A stretch of DNA of 64,000 nt from Ophthalmolycus amberensis (taxonomy: Eukaryota > Chordata > Actinopteri > Perciformes > Zoarcidae), in assembly GCA_024529925.1 (NCBI GenBank), contig JAFEUB010000333.1:37501-101500 (forward strand). Direction: 5' to 3'. The notes under the pieces were generated by a model. That model did not search any database, was not told the DNA's origin, and was given only the letters and a program-made list of their open reading frames with translations. Position 1 is the first letter of the stretch. Each line of letters begins with the position of its first letter. The translations under genes were made by a program, and so were the position numbers. This document shows, in pieces, positions 22,301-33,901 of this stretch.

Positions 22301-25300
22301 GGCTCGGGATCCACAGATGTGTCGCAGGAGATTAAATTTGGGTCGCCAAATAAATATGCAGAATTTCCCCCATGATCTTTTATTCAACGTTTCTATCTGC
22401 AGTACACATTTGAGCCACATGTGGGAGCCTGAATGTTTATGTTGTTCTGATAATTGTAGCCTATTTATAACAATGAATCTAACAAGAAAGGCTGGCGTAC
22501 ATTCTGTTTGTTTTACTGAAACAAACAAGAGCCTGTTAACTCTGCCTGAATGCATTTATTTAGTCTTATTTATTAAGTATTTAACGTGTATATGTTTTCA
22601 ATAACACGTGCATTAAACAAAGTTGTTAATCTCTCTCTTGTTCATTGTTATGGTAACAAAACACGTCAGTGGGGGCCGTGAAGTGACGTCACAGTTTGCT
22701 GGAAAGAGAGCAGCTCAGGAAGCGGATAGCTTGATAGCTAGCGAGGTAGCTTGTCCTTGTCCAGCCTGCTGTTTGGCTCATTTTCTGTAACCAGTGTAGC
22801 ATTAATGCATGGTGGAGTTAGCAAGCTAGCTAGCTAGCCAGCCGTCCGCTATTTTGCTACCTAGCTTGCTAATTGCATAAAAATACGCCGAACAAAGTTG
22901 TCACTCATCTGTTGATCGCAATGAACTTTCTTACGAGAGTTTGGATGAAGCATTAAATTGTTTAATTATACTCATTAACGGTTCTACTCTACTGGTGGTT
23001 TAGTCGTTACTAGAAAACCTCAAGTTTATACGGACGTTAGCCACATGACAGCGGTACACAACAATGGCCGCCGCTCTGACCATCCTGCTACGTTGACTTG
23101 AATCGGAATGTCTTTTCTACTCCTATTCTATTTCTATTCTATTTATACTGCAGGACACACACACACACACGCACACACACACGCACACACACACGCACAC
23201 ACGCACACACACGCACACACACACACACACACACACGGTAGCTTGCAGAAGGTAAAGTCTACACATCATAATTGCCGCCACACGTGTAATATCAACAGTG
23301 AGCTGGCTTGTATACACAATGTCATCTTCCATCTGTGAGGTCTCTGTTCCACGGAAATAAAGCTGTCGCTCTGAGTATTTTTAACACCAGACGGGCCGAT
23401 AGCCGGCTGGCGCTCGTGTGCATAATCTGTCCCGATAGAGAGGAGCCTCGGTATGTCTGCGAATCGCAGCCTCGAGTGAGTGATTGTTCCGTTACGTGAG
23501 CGTGAGCAGCCTGATGTTTTTGGCCCTCTCCTCTTTCCTCACTCACACTTTGACTGGCACAAGCTTGCCATACCTATTTTTGGCTCCTTTAAAAGGAATT
23601 GTTTTCAATGTGTTGTTGCTTTTGCCACACGGCTGAGAGTTTGCAGCACGTACTCACTGAAAAGGAATCTGGATTGCGTGAGGAGCCGGTGTGTGTTGAA
23701 GTGTATCAGCGAAAAGGGTTCAGTGTTAACTGATTAGTCCAGAATGTTATCTCGTTAAATAGTTTGAACACACAGATACACATGTTGGACAGCTTAGTGT
23801 TAACTCCGCTCCTGTTGGGGCAGTATGTTAGTGTGACTGTTCCTCTTGTATTACTTGTCTAGTTCCCACAGAAGCAGCAGTAACAAGAGACACAACATAC
23901 TTACAATCAAACTGTATTTTCCGTCCTCTCTTTCTCTGCAGCTGGCTGACTTTGGCCTTTCCAATCATTTCCAGAGAGGCGCTCTGCTGCAGACGTACTG
24001 TGGAAGTCCTCTCTACGCTGCCCCGGAGATAGTGAAAGGACTGCCCTACCAGGGGCCGGAGGTGAGTCAACACACTTTGGGCCTCGCCGGTTTCCTCGGG
24101 AGAAAATTTCACAATGCACCAAAAGCAACCAAAAAACTTAAAGTTGTAGGCCGTGAAACACCTTTAGTGTTACACATGATTTGATCTTTTTTTGAAGAAA
24201 CAAATATGTACAGAATGCTGCAGGGACGGCATATTTGTGCAGGCCAACGCAGAAGGTTAGCATAGCAATGGTTCCCACGACAAAAAGCCGACGGGATTTT
24301 TTTCCAGAAAAGTACGATTTATAGCAAACAAACGTTTCTGATACTTTCACATTTAGTTCATCAAGATAATCTTCATAATCGTTTTTGATGGCGTGAATTC
24401 CTGCAGCTGTAAAGCACTGATTTTGAACCCTGGTAAATCGGTCTGGAAGATTTTATAAAATGTCAAAGCCTGAATTTGTTCTTTCCTTTAGTTTCTGGTG
24501 CATGACGTGTGTTTTTGTCTTGCTGCAGGTGGACTGCTGGGCGCTGGGCGTGTTGCTTTACGCGCTGGTGTACAGCAGCATGCCGTTCGATGGGGCCAGC
24601 CACGCCTCGCTCACAGAGCAGATCAGCCAAGGCCGCTACCGCCGACCCCACCCCCCCTCGGGTAACCCTTCCCGACGTCCACGTCTCCATCAGCGTTATA
24701 TTTCTACTCATGCATGTTGTTCTTACTGGCGTCCTATAAATAACCGCTGACTCTGTTGCCCTTCCAGACGCCTGCGCTCTTATCGACTGGTTGTTGGCGG
24801 TGCGCGTGGACGAGAGGGCTACGATAGAGGACGTGGCCAACCACTGGTGGGTGAACTGGGGTTTTGAAGAGAGTGTGTGTGATTGCCCTTCACCGCCACA
24901 CCAAGAATGCCCCTCCCCCCTGCTGGCTCGCTACATCGACTGGCAGAATCGGGTCGCGGCCTCCAGCAACATGGCATCCTCAGACTCCTCCTGTCCGCCT
25001 CAGCTCTCGCCCCACCCCTTTTACTTCAGCGTACCTTTGAGGAGCGATCGTGCAGGAGGAGGAGGAAGGGTACGAGGGGGAACGTCAAGCCTGAGGAAGT
25101 CGCGCAAGGAGAATACAATTCCCCAGACTTCACTGGGAGCTGCCTCCTCCGCTGCGATTTCCTCCACTTCCACCGTTGAAAGAAAGAAACCCAAAAGTAT
25201 CCTGAAACCCCAGAGGAGTTTTGACTCAGTCTTTCCCAGCGCTCCTAAAGGAAACCCCTCCTCCCAACCTTGTAGCGCTGCTCCCCAGCCTCACCGAACA

Positions 25301-25909
25301 CACGCCCACATACATGCTGATGTGCTGTCCACCAGCCTGCCGCCTCCCTCTACATTCAGTCAACCCTCATCCAAAATGCCCAAGAAGGGGATACTGAAGA
25401 ACTTGTACGGAGGGGAGTCTGGTCTTGGCTCGACCTCAGACGTGGGGATCTCTGAGGTTAAAGTCGGGGGGGATGCAGGTGATTTGTGCTCCCACAAACA
25501 GCACTCTTGTCTCCCGGCGGCAGAAGACAGCCCCAGCATGCGCACAGAGGCGGTGAGAAGAAGGAAGGGGATTCTGAAACGCAACGGCAAGTTCTCTCGC
25601 AGTCTGGATCTTCCCGATGAGCTCCGCTCAGCACCCGCGATGTTCCCGGAGGCCCTGCAGCAGCTCCTCCGGGCCACAGGGGGCGCCGAGGGCCGGCGCA
25701 GCCGTCCCTCCAGCGTGGTGAGCGAGGACAGCCTCTTCTCCTCCGATTCCTTCGACCTCCTGGACCTCAGCGCCCAATCGCGTCGCAGGTTCTTCTCCCG
25801 GGCCAGGCGGCACAGCGCCTGCAGCTCCGAGGAGGACCTGGAGCAGCTGAGAGCCGAGGCGGACGGAGACGACGGAGACGGCGGAGGACAGAAGGAAATG
25901 CTAACATGA
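14241..25909 (+). CDS. nuak1: NUAK family SNF1-like kinase 1-like (AMPK-related Ser/Thr kinase), complete, 7 exons
   Basis: Joined exons 14241-14486, 18184-18304, 19134-19285, 21553-21618, 23942-24061, 24529-24661 and 24768-25909 give 1980 nt, 659 codons plus stop, with matching phases at every junction. All kinase landmarks are present: GRGTYGKV loop (64-71), VAIK lysine 86, alpha-C Glu105, HRD Asp180, DFG Asp198, and the LKB1-type T-loop threonine 213 in LLQTYCGSPLYAAPE. The C-terminal half has the NUAK1 signature SVCDC..SPLLAR.IDW and one SILK plus two GILK motifs (423, 487, 547), known PP1-docking elements. NUAK1 kinases are activated by LKB1 and regulate actomyosin contractility, adhesion and metabolism. 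Length matches NUAK1 (about 660). The catalytic domain is more divergent than expected for the conserved orthologue, so this may be a teleost-specific duplicate. The start is the first in-frame ATG; Met12 is an alternative. Confidence 0.9.
14487..18183. other. nuak1-like intron 1 with multiple simple repeats
   Basis: Holds (AT)n at 14541-14577, a GT/G-run/GT compound at 14792-14886, CA at 15036-15093, and GT/GCGT at 15380-15450. A copy of an interspersed repeat fills 17520-18140. No other gene was seen. Confidence 0.8.
17520..18140 (+). repeat. Interspersed repeat family with coding-like 3' end, copy 2
   Basis: Matches 3120-3790 in order: GAGCACCAGA, TTTTACTGCAGCAGGGTCTG, about two and a half 39-bp units with CTGCTGGAGGATCTGGGTCT, an end reading ELKEFLVNLHEFIWFHQNP and stop, then GATGGAGGTCTGATAAAGGA. 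The CGG/TCC-rich middle (17690-17830) differs from copy 1. It ends just before nuak1 exon 2. Confidence 0.65.
18184..18304 (+). CDS. nuak1: nuak1-like exon 2 (residues 83-123)
   Basis: VAIKSIRKEHITDDLDRIHI and QREIEITASLRHSNIIRFHE: catalytic lysine and alpha-C helix. Acceptor TTCTCAG, donor GTGAGT, ends in phase 1. Confidence 0.9.
18490..19020. mobile_element. GGTTCT/AGAACC-rich MITE-like remnant
   Basis: Same internal style as the element at 5591-6139 (GGTTCTA, AGAACCC, AAGGGTTCTTCGGATG), lying in nuak1 intron 2. The terminal inverted repeats are not clear, so it is probably a degraded or related element. Confidence 0.5.
19134..19285 (+). CDS. nuak1: nuak1-like exon 3 (residues 123-173)
   Basis: VFESRDKIVIVMEFASRGEL, then YDYIQERRRL and FRQITSAVHYCHK: hinge and alpha-E. 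The donor is GTTTGC rather than GTRAGT and runs straight into a (CA)n tract. Confidence 0.9.
19290..19361. repeat. (CA)n microsatellite at the exon 3 donor
   Basis: About 72 bp of CA beginning within six bases of the exon 3 splice donor. Confidence 0.97.
20047..20303. repeat. 9-bp tandem repeat (CTCATTGGG/CTCATTAGG), about 28 units
   Basis: In nuak1 intron 3. The 9-bp period keeps all frames open and gives dull tripeptide repeats on both strands. These are not genes. Confidence 0.95.
21003..21262. repeat. Interspersed fish repeat, copy 1
   Basis: GTAAACATGAGTTTATGGTC through ACCATAAAGCAGGGGATGCT is nearly identical to 31646-31772. The adjoining CAAGATGGTGATGGCC and GTGACGTCACGGTGAT parts belong to the same composite repeat. 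Confidence 0.75.
21553..21618 (+). CDS. nuak1: nuak1-like exon 4 (residues 174-195)
   Basis: NGVVHRDLKLENILLDQDF plus NVK: the catalytic loop with HRD Asp180, Lys182 and Asn185. Phase 0 on both sides, CTTGCAG acceptor, GTAAGA donor. Confidence 0.92.
21619..23941. other. nuak1-like intron 4, no other gene seen
   Basis: Contains GCTAGCTAGC clusters near 22740 and 22822, and a CA/CGCACA microsatellite at 23155-23236. No coding similarity. Confidence 0.6.
23942..24061 (+). CDS. nuak1: nuak1-like exon 5 (residues 196-235)
   Basis: LADFGLSNHFQRGALLQTYC and GSPLYAAPEIVKGLPYQGPE: DFG, activation loop with Thr213, and the APE motif. The human protein has ASPE where this one has AAPE. Confidence 0.92.
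24529..24661 (+). CDS. nuak1: nuak1-like exon 6 (residues 236-280)
   Basis: VDCWALGVLLYALVYSSMPF, then DGASHASLTEQISQGRYRRP: alpha-F and alpha-G of the C-lobe. The exon ends in phase 1; the split codon gives Asp280 with the next exon. Confidence 0.9.
24768..25909 (+). CDS. nuak1: nuak1-like exon 7 (residues 280-659, stop)
   Basis: End of the kinase domain (DERATIEDVANHWWVNWGF), then a long, probably disordered regulatory tail. Features: SVCDC and SPLLARYIDW (NUAK1 signature), LRKSRKEN (388-395), SILK 423-426, GILK 487-490, GILK 547-550, SSVVSEDSLFSSDSFDLLDL, and an acidic end GDDGDGGG. It lacks the short hydrophobic C-terminal segment of mammalian NUAK1. Confidence 0.9.
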
Positions 25910-27650
25910 GCCTGAGGAGCGACGGAGACATGAAAAGTTGGGTTGGACACCAGCTCTTTTGCTTCACTTGTCCGTGATTGTCAGTGCCTGCTGTCTGGAA
26001 AAGACTTTAATGAACTCTGGACAGGTTGCATCTCGAGAACGAGGACTCTGCCGTGCGTTTGTACTGTCAATGTGAAGCTCCATGTACTTGGCGTATTTGT
26101 CTGTAATGAATGATAAATGGAACTGTATTCTGAAAGAGAGTGAGTAGACCGACACCTAAAGGGATCCAGTGTCTGCTGAGACGAGTCTATTTAATGAACT
26201 TACTCTGAGCTCACCTGAACCTCTATCAGATGAGTCTTGAACATCTTGAGTCTGGATGCTGCCGTCTGGTAAAGTTCGCAATGAGGAGAGAGCGCACGAG
26301 GCCGTCTAAAGAAAAGAACGCTCCACCCAGCATCTTCATTTCTGAGCACGCCGCCTTTTTTTGTGCAGCCGCTCCGACATATTTACGCCTATATGACGTT
26401 ATTTTGAGTGTTGATGGAGCTGCTGCAATGTTAGCTTAGCATAGCACCGATCGATCCAACACTCCATTCAGAATACAAGTATTTTAAAAGTTATTTACTT
26501 GTCGTCTTGCGGAGAGAACTAACAAAACATGAATTCAGACTTTTTACAAATCTGCATCATTACGTAGTTATTTTGGCATCTCTTTTTTTCCGTTGAATGC
26601 AATTAAATCACAGCAAAACTGTTTATTTTGGGTTCATACAGCTGTAGTCAACCAGCCAACGTGTGGCGTGATAGACACAGAAGACGGCGTTTAGTTTCCC
26701 GGGATATCTGGGGCTTCCACAACAAGTACGCAGCATTAGTGGTTATTTCTTCCATGGTTGATTGTGGAAATAAATGGTTTAGACGCCATGTGCACACAGG
26801 GCCTGAGGCACTGCAGGTGTTTTGGAAGTGATGACGATGAAGTATAATAACCAAGTGCCAAATGATGACAAAAGTGACAAATAAACCAACAAGAAATATG
26901 AACTTGCTTTTATGTCCGTTTGGCACATAAAACACATTTTAACATTTAGCCGAGCTTCACATTTTGGTGCTCTTTCTTCCTTTGCAATTGTTAAAATGTC
27001 AGAATGCGCACCATACGCTGTTTACTCTTAATATTCACGTCGGGGTGGTGGACGGAAAATACACATGAACTCACATTTTCTTTTGACAATTTTCTAGAAA
27101 ATGTGGTTAAAATGTGCGCTTCATTTGGACGGAAAGCTGCGTGAGGACGGCTCTATAGTGAGGATGAATTCTGATAAACTGAACCGCTGTGACACTTTAC
27201 TTCACCCTGTTTTAAAGCCCTTCATAAGAAACATTTCATAAATGAGTTTATTCATATGTTTGTCAACAATTATAACTTCTCCTATAAAGACACATTTTAT
27301 ATTTGTGTTTTACTACGTTAACTGTTTCTCTACAGGAGGAGTTATTATTGCTGAAAGACACAAATAGATGCTTACAATTACATTATAGTGTGTTAAAGTG
27401 GGAGCTAAAGTGTTCCCTATTACATCACGTTATTGAGTATATTTGTACTATTCAGACACGGACTCAGTGTGAATATCAGATGCATCACATTGCTTCTCAT
27501 TGTGACTCCACCAGTGCTGCTGAATGAATGCAGGAGATGTATGCAATTCGAAATCTGTCATTTTTATGATTGTGAGAAAAGAAGTTTGTTTTGTTTCATT
27601 TTGTTCAAGCATTTCATACCTTTTTTTTTGGGGGGGGGTAAATAAATGAT
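25910..27650 (+). other. Probable nuak1-like 3' UTR and downstream region
   Basis: No coding sequence. AATAAA occurs at 26769, 26880 and 27641, and ATTAAA at 26602. The 3' end cannot be fixed without transcripts. An interspersed repeat (26405-26590) lies within. Confidence 0.5.
26405..26590. repeat. Interspersed repeat, copy 1 (partner at 55388)
   Basis: TTAGCTTAGCATAGCACCGA, ATTCAGAATACAAGTATT and AACATGAATTCAGACTTTTT recur in the same order at 55388-55600, where flanking sequence differs. Confidence 0.8.
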
Positions 27651-29805
27651 GTGAACTTGAATGCTTTCCACTTGTTTTTCTGGTGGAGATGAGAGATGAA
27701 TAATATTCTCTCTTCCATAAGCTCGGTCAGTTCTCCTCAGCTTCAAACCGTGTCCTCTTCGGACCCTCTAGTGTCGCTTTGGGACGTCTAATAAACGGCC
27801 GTTACATGTTTACACGTGCTGTGACTTTCCACAAGAAACACGGACACACGGGCATGAGCTGACGTGGAACCGTGACGAGGAAACGTTTAGATCGTTCGTA
27901 CTTCGTGCGGGTTTCTGCTCGCGGCAAACCGACATTCTGAAAACTACCACAAAAAAATGTGAACACAAACCAACTAGCCAACAGTTAGTAGAGCTGGAGT
28001 AGAGATGACGTCCAGAAGAGGAGGAGGAGAAACACTCCTGCTGTTAAACATCATGAAGGACTTGGATACCAACAGGTTTCTGGATATGAACAAATCTCTG
28101 AACGTGGACCTTTTAGAGAAGCTGTTTGAAGGAATGAGAGAGGGAGGCTGAGTTCACAACAACAAGTCCTCCACCTCGAGAACACTTTGAAAAATACAGA
28201 TATTCATGAAAAGAAAATGCAAAATGGCACGAGTGGCTCCTGATGTTTTCCATCACGATGTGTTCGGACATCAAACAGAAGAGAATGAGGGTGACGAGGG
28301 ATTCACTGGTGATGAAGATGAAGCTTCATGGGGACGTTTTACGTTAATCTGAATCTGCACGGCTGCATGTAAACGGGAATATTAGTGGAATATTCATCTT
28401 TATTATCAGAATGAGGGCAAAAAACCTAACATTTGGTGCTTGTAAACGTATAATTGAGAGTGAGAACAAGCTGGAATTGCAGCTCTAAAAGAGTGAAGAT
28501 AAATATTATGAAGCACAGATGAAAAAAGGACATTTTAAGACGAATCTCCCTTTTATTCCAAATGTTATTTCTTCTCTGTCGTCGAGGAACTTCTCTCCTT
28601 TTGTCCCTGAGTGGGACACAATGCAGAGAATTCAAGGAGCGTTGTTGATGGAATGCTAAGAGCTGTGCTTTTACTTGACTTCCAGAGTCCCGTGTCTCCG
28701 TAAACACAGAGCTCTATCTACTCCGCACACTGTTTTCATCATGGTTCATCTTCTTCACTAAAACTGCAGCAGAAGAGGTCAAACAAGGCTTCAGAGAAAA
28801 CATTTAAATGCTATGAATGTAGTATTTAGATTACAGAGAGAATACATGTTTTAGAAAATCTAGAACTGTCACTTCACTTCGAGTATGTTTACATTCTATT
28901 TGAGAAGGATTAATAATAGAACTGTGCAGAACTGTGCTTTCCCTTTGTTTCCTTCATTGGCTTTAACGAAACGCTCTAAACAAAGACTGTGTGTTGAAGG
29001 CCTCTCCTCTCCTCAGCCCGTCGCTGTCAGGTACAAACCTCATATAAGGCCGTCACGCGTTCATACTGAAGGATTACATCTTCCGCAGTGGATTTCCAAC
29101 CTCATGAAATCCCTTCAGACGTTATTAGATATTATCAAAAATCCATGTGTTCCTTATTTCCTGTCAAGCTGCTTTTTCTTTTTTTTGGGACGTAGAAGTT
29201 TTGAAAGCGTTGATATGGAACAAAGCGAAGCTCTCCAGCAGGTCCGTTTGGATGAGGAGAACTCTGGTACGGCTGATGTACACTAGGCTCTCTCTATAGC
29301 ACCCGCTGGCTTGGTTTGAACTCATCTTAGTGTAAACGTACAGTGAATACGCCGTCTAAGGACTTTAATGTTCGTGGCTGATTGATGGCAGCAAAGCACG
29401 TTGTTCACTCAGCGATGGTGGAGGAAGTTCAGAGCAGAGGTCTGATGGTTCAAAAACATCAGCAGCTGTCATATAAGATAAGGTTATTCTTTATTAGTAC
29501 ACAGCAAAGTGGAAAACACAACAAGAGGCATCAGTCAAAAAACAATAAAACAAGTTTAATAAATAAGAAAACCGTTAAAACGTAGAAAAACTAAAATAAG
29601 ATGTAATCGGACTGAATGGTTGCAGGTTCACATATTATTGCACATGTGAAATATGGAATGTTGATATTGCACAGTGGTTTACATTGATGATTAATGAATG
29701 AGTAAATTCACCGTTTAGTTTGGTGTGTGTCGACTGGGACCAGTGTTGAATGTGCATTTATTTAAAATTTGAATTATGTATTTTTATTTGATTTATGTTT
29801 CGTTA
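27651..29805. other. Intergenic, nothing firm recognised
   Basis: Apart from the weak frame at 28005-28151, no gene was seen. A 133-codon frame at 28885-29286 has no recognisable domain. GCATGTAAACGGGAATATTA at 28363 is typical of repeated fish sequence. Confidence 0.4.
28005..28151 (+). pseudogene. Possible PIF/Harbinger-type Myb-like protein fragment
   Basis: The 48-codon frame has ETLLLLNIMKDLDTNRFLD and LLEKLFEGMREGG, reminiscent of the N-terminal Myb/SANT-like module of PIF/Harbinger second proteins. The match is from memory of the pattern and is weak. Confidence 0.25.
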
Positions 29806-31398
29806 ATATTTACCAGTGGTGTATAAAGTACTCAAAAGCCATACTTGAGTAAAAGTAAAGATACCTTCCTGGAAAACTACTCCAGTAAAAGTAAAAAGTC
29901 ACCTATTAGAATACTACTTGAGTAAAAGTCTTAAAGTATCTGATATTTATTGTACTTAAGTACAAAAGTACTTAAGTATCAAAAGTAATTTTCTGATGTT
30001 AAATGTACATCACAACCTGAACATTAAATGAACATCATAACCTGTTCATTGAAAGTAAAAGTACAAGTAAATGCTGTTCATAAAAAAGCAAAGGGTCAGA
30101 ATTTTGAGAATTATGAAGTTTATTCTTTTAAGTGCTGTGGCACCATGACCAAGGACATGGAGCTGTGTTGAACATAATTGGGTTGGCTGTGATCCATCCA
30201 GGAGCAACAATGTTCAACATAACATATTGTACATAAGTATACTTTTGCATCTACTATGAACTTATCATCATAATTCTCCGAAAAGCAATATGACACTATG
30301 AAGGAGTTGTAACAGTGCGTTTATAAGTCTGCTCATTAGACTAGAGGATGTAGAGGGCAAATGCATAATATTATGTTCAGCAAAACATATCCACTTGATG
30401 CATCAGGTCAGTGTTTAGAGAAAGGACGCCTGCCTTGTAAACTCCTGTGGGCCTGATTTGTACAATAGGCAAAGGTTTTGCTCAAGCTGAATCTGCAATT
30501 GGGCGACTGCTACCATCATAACTCCATCTGATCATCCACAACATGACTCAAATATCAAAACATGATCAATACTAAAGCAGCACCGAAAGTAACCCAGTCA
30601 TTCCTTGAAACTGAAAAATGTCCTGTTCATCTTCAAAAGAAGTTGGTTTTCAAAATTGCGAGAATTCAGTCTCGCTCTGCTTGGGCTGAAGACTAGTCCT
30701 GCGATGCTAAATAGATGCTAAATAGCTAAAAACGCTAATGCTGCGCTCTCTCGGCTCCCGTCAATCCTATGGTGTGGTGGCTAGCTAACGTTAAGTTAGC
30801 TAACGTTAGCCTACTAGTGCTGCACAACTGTCAACACTTCCTCAGCTCACTAACTCGCTAGCGATCCACGGGTGTTGGTCTTCGTCACCACCGTCGTTTG
30901 TTGCGGGAGTAGCAGGTGCTTCCATTTCTGCTTCCATCATGAAATCAGTCATCGTAGAGTGGATTTATACTCAGGTAGTCGCCCGCTAGCTTATAGCATG
31001 TAGCATCCTGGGCATCACTGGGAATCAAAACACCGCGGCTTTGAGAGCACTTGTTTTCAATTGTGCATTAACGTGATTAACCAATGATTTAACTTGCTGC
31101 TAGGACCACTGATTCACCAAACCTGCTTGCTTGCAGTCTGTGTTCCACCACAGTCCCCGACGCTGCTCTCATGATTCATTTTTTTCTAAAGATAGATTTG
31201 ATTTTGTAGCGAGTAACGAAGGTTTTAGGGGAAATGTATCGGAGTAAAAGTATCAGTTTTCTTTGCAAAATGTAGTGAAGTAAAAGTAAAAGTCAACAGA
31301 AATATAAGTAGTTTAGTAAAGTACAGATACCCAAAAAAACTACTTAAGTACAGTAACGAAGTATTTCTACTTCGTTACTATACACCACTGATATTTAC
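29806..31398. mobile_element. Non-autonomous Tol2-like hAT element with intact 8-bp target duplication
   Basis: The element spans 29814-31390 (1577 bp). The left end CAGTGGTGTATAAAGTACTC and right end GTTACTATACACCACTG share the inverted repeat CAGTGGTGTATA. Both flanks carry ATATTTAC (29806-29813, 31391-31398), a perfect 8-bp duplication as made by hAT transposases. Subterminal regions are full of AAGTACTTAAGTA and GAGTAAAAGTA, as in Tol2-group elements. No transposase frame remains. Confidence 0.93.
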
Positions 31399-31499
31399 AC
31401 TGCATGCACACGACAGACAGCTGGTGTAAAAAAGAAATAGTAAATGTGATTCAGATGTGATTGACACAGGATCATTGCTGTAATTACTCCAACCAGGCG

Positions 31500-31920
31500 C
31501 AACCTCCAGTTCTTTAAAGTGAAGTCAAAGCTTCATGTGTCAAAGCTGCATTCTCTCTACTAACCACCAGGGGGCGACTCCTCTGGTTGTATAGAAGTCT
31601 ATGAGAAAATGACTCTTCTTCTCTCTTGATTTATTCCCTCAGTAAACATTGTAAACATGAGTTTATGGTCTCAATCTCTAGTTTCAAGTCTTCTTCAATT
31701 CAGCATGATGTTCATTTAGTACATTATGGTCCATTTAGAGTCAAACAGACCATAAAGCAGGGGATGCTTTAGGGGCGGGGCTACACGGTGATTGACGGTG
31801 ATCTCTACCACGGCGTTGTGTTTACTTCTTACATCTTCAACACTTTCAATTTAAGACTGAGTTTTCTGTTGATGTCTATATTTGTACCCTATTCACCTGT
31901 AGTGTCTTCAAAATGAGTTT
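31500..31920. repeat. Interspersed fish repeat, copy 2 (longer)
   Basis: Contains the 21003-21125 sequence at 31646-31772, plus a longer left part (ACCACCAGGGGGCGACTCCT) and a right part (GGGGCTACACGGTGATTGAC). Confidence 0.7.
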
Positions 31921-32840
31921 TGACTGAGAGCATGGCGCCCTCTAGTGTTCAACACGGATACTCACACGAGGACACAACTGAGGGAAGAGTTTTATTCTCA
32001 ACCTCCTTCAGTAGGAATACGACATGGAGGATCTCCTCACACCTCTCGGTTTCACACAATCTGCAAAATAAAACAACAAGCTATGAGGCAAGCTGGATGA
32101 CATCATACTTTGGTAAGAGGAAAACATTTTAAATGGTATTTAAAAAAATACAATTGAATATGCTGCACAGATGTTAAAGTTGAGCGTCTCACTATCAGAA
32201 CAATAAATAAGTAAACAACATTACACACCTCTGAAACATAAATAGATAAATTGTGAGAAACTGTTTGCTCACAGAAACGTTTGACGGTCGAGTTGTATAC
32301 TTACTGTAAAAGTTATGACAACAACAAACAAGAGCTGAATAAAAGAAAAGCTGTAAAACACATCAGCTGTTCAGAGCCAGTTACCATCTTTAATCCTCAA
32401 TGTTGTTTTCTTTTTTTATGTCTCTGGCTTCCACTGATAACCCTGTTTAATGTCACATTGCTGTGCATTGTGGGTAATCCCCTTGGGCAAAGTCTGCAGA
32501 AAAGCAGATTTAAGTAAAGTGTTCATAAATATGAAAGTATATTTGTGTCTTTATTACGCAACCAAAAAAAATGCTAAAGTTTGTGAGTAAAAATATATAA
32601 ACTGTGAATAAATTATTTGTTAGTTTTGCTTGTGAAACTAGAATCTTTTGGCTGCAAATCAAAAACCTTTGCTTTCATGGAGGTCAGTTGACATCATATT
32701 GTACATAATACGTAATATTATATATTGCTCTGTTTTGTCAAAATGATGTTAAAGGTAGCAGCACTTGTGTCGTGTCGTGGAGTCTCTTTGTTAAAGACAT
32801 GCAGGGCTGCCGTGTTAACGTTACATGCACATGAGGCGTG
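31921..32840. other. Intergenic, nothing recognised
   Basis: AT-rich, small open frames only, no domain or splice pattern. Confidence 0.4.
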
Positions 32841-33339
32841 TGTCAGGATCCCTGTCTGACCCGCTGTGTGTTAACCTCTGTCCCCCCCCCCTCATGTGTC
32901 TGTCTTTCCCCTGTTTGTTATTGTGTGCCATGTGTTAGGTGTTTTTTCTCTGCCTGCCTCCAGACTCCTCCCATGGCCACACCCCTGATTGGTGCACAGC
33001 TGACACTCCAGCTGATTACCACCTGCAGGTTGACACTCCGGATCCTGATCCCACTGATCACCTCCTGGCAGTATATCCTGGTCCTGCAGGCCTGGGTTGT
33101 CAGTCCGTACCGTCGACTACTCTGGTACCGCCGTCCGTAAGTTTCCGTTCTTACGCTCCTCGGTTCTGACCGCTCTCCTCTCTGCCACTTGTCTAGTGCC
33201 TACTAGTGCGTCTGCTGTCCAGTGTCGGTCTATGGGAAACCACACCGCCGATCCTGCCATCTGTCCGGTGTAAAGTCTGTTCTGTACCTGAATCCTGTCT
33301 TGTGGTTGCTTTTGGGTCCTGTCCTGAACTCCTGTGACA
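32841..33339. mobile_element. Probable solo LTR (Gypsy-like, 499 bp)
   Basis: Begins TGTCAGGATC and ends CTCCTGTGACA, so the termini TGTCA/TGACA are inverted. The flanks GCGTG and GCATG could be a 5-bp target duplication with one mismatch. No internal retroviral coding sequence adjoins. Confidence 0.5.
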
Positions 33340-33388
33340 GCATGAGTTAAGGTCAAGTCTGAAAAATAAAACTTCTGAAACTTTCCAT

Positions 33389-33671
33389 GAAATGTGTCTG
33401 TTTGAGTTTATAGAGGAAGATTTGAGAGAAGATCTTAAGTGTCGAGTATGACCTTTCATTGTTTTGTATTTTCTGTAACAAAGCCACCAATCTACTTCCT
33501 GTTTACAACAACACCCACATGCCCATGTACATGAAGAGTCACGTGATATCTGTTTTCAGGCGTGCAAGTCTGGACGGAGATCATTTTGAAAACGATGCTG
33601 AAACGCCGTGTGGGCGGAGATCGTTTTTGTTTTAAAATGTATGAGTGTGGATGTAGCCTAAGAATTTGGTA

Positions 33672-33718
<47 letters not shown>

Positions 33719-33888
33719 CTCTGTGCTTTAGAGGACAGGATTGGGATCTGGGAAAGTTCACACGTTCAGTAGAAGTTGAGTGGAAAAGTGTTCAGCAATA
33801 CTGTCGATCTGTTTAGTGACTCTGAAGTGTTTTAGTGAGAAATGGGGTGTTGGACTGGTGTAAATTCACTTGGGAGGTCAGATGATAC
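33389..33888. repeat. Partial unit (A0) of the SAMHD1-linked duplicated block
   Basis: AAATGTGTCTGTTTGAGTTT, CCAATCTACTTCCTGTTTAC and GGTCAGATGATACAAAGAAT here recur in the same order at 35468-35675 and 47540-47745. A (GT)n at 33676-33717 interrupts it. Confidence 0.7.
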
Positions 33889-33901
33889 AAAGAATAACAA
33901 A

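Noticed and set aside
28885..29286. 133-codon frame downstream of the kinase
   Set aside because: No recognisable domain, no codon pattern or splice context, and it contains a poly-T run giving FFFFF.
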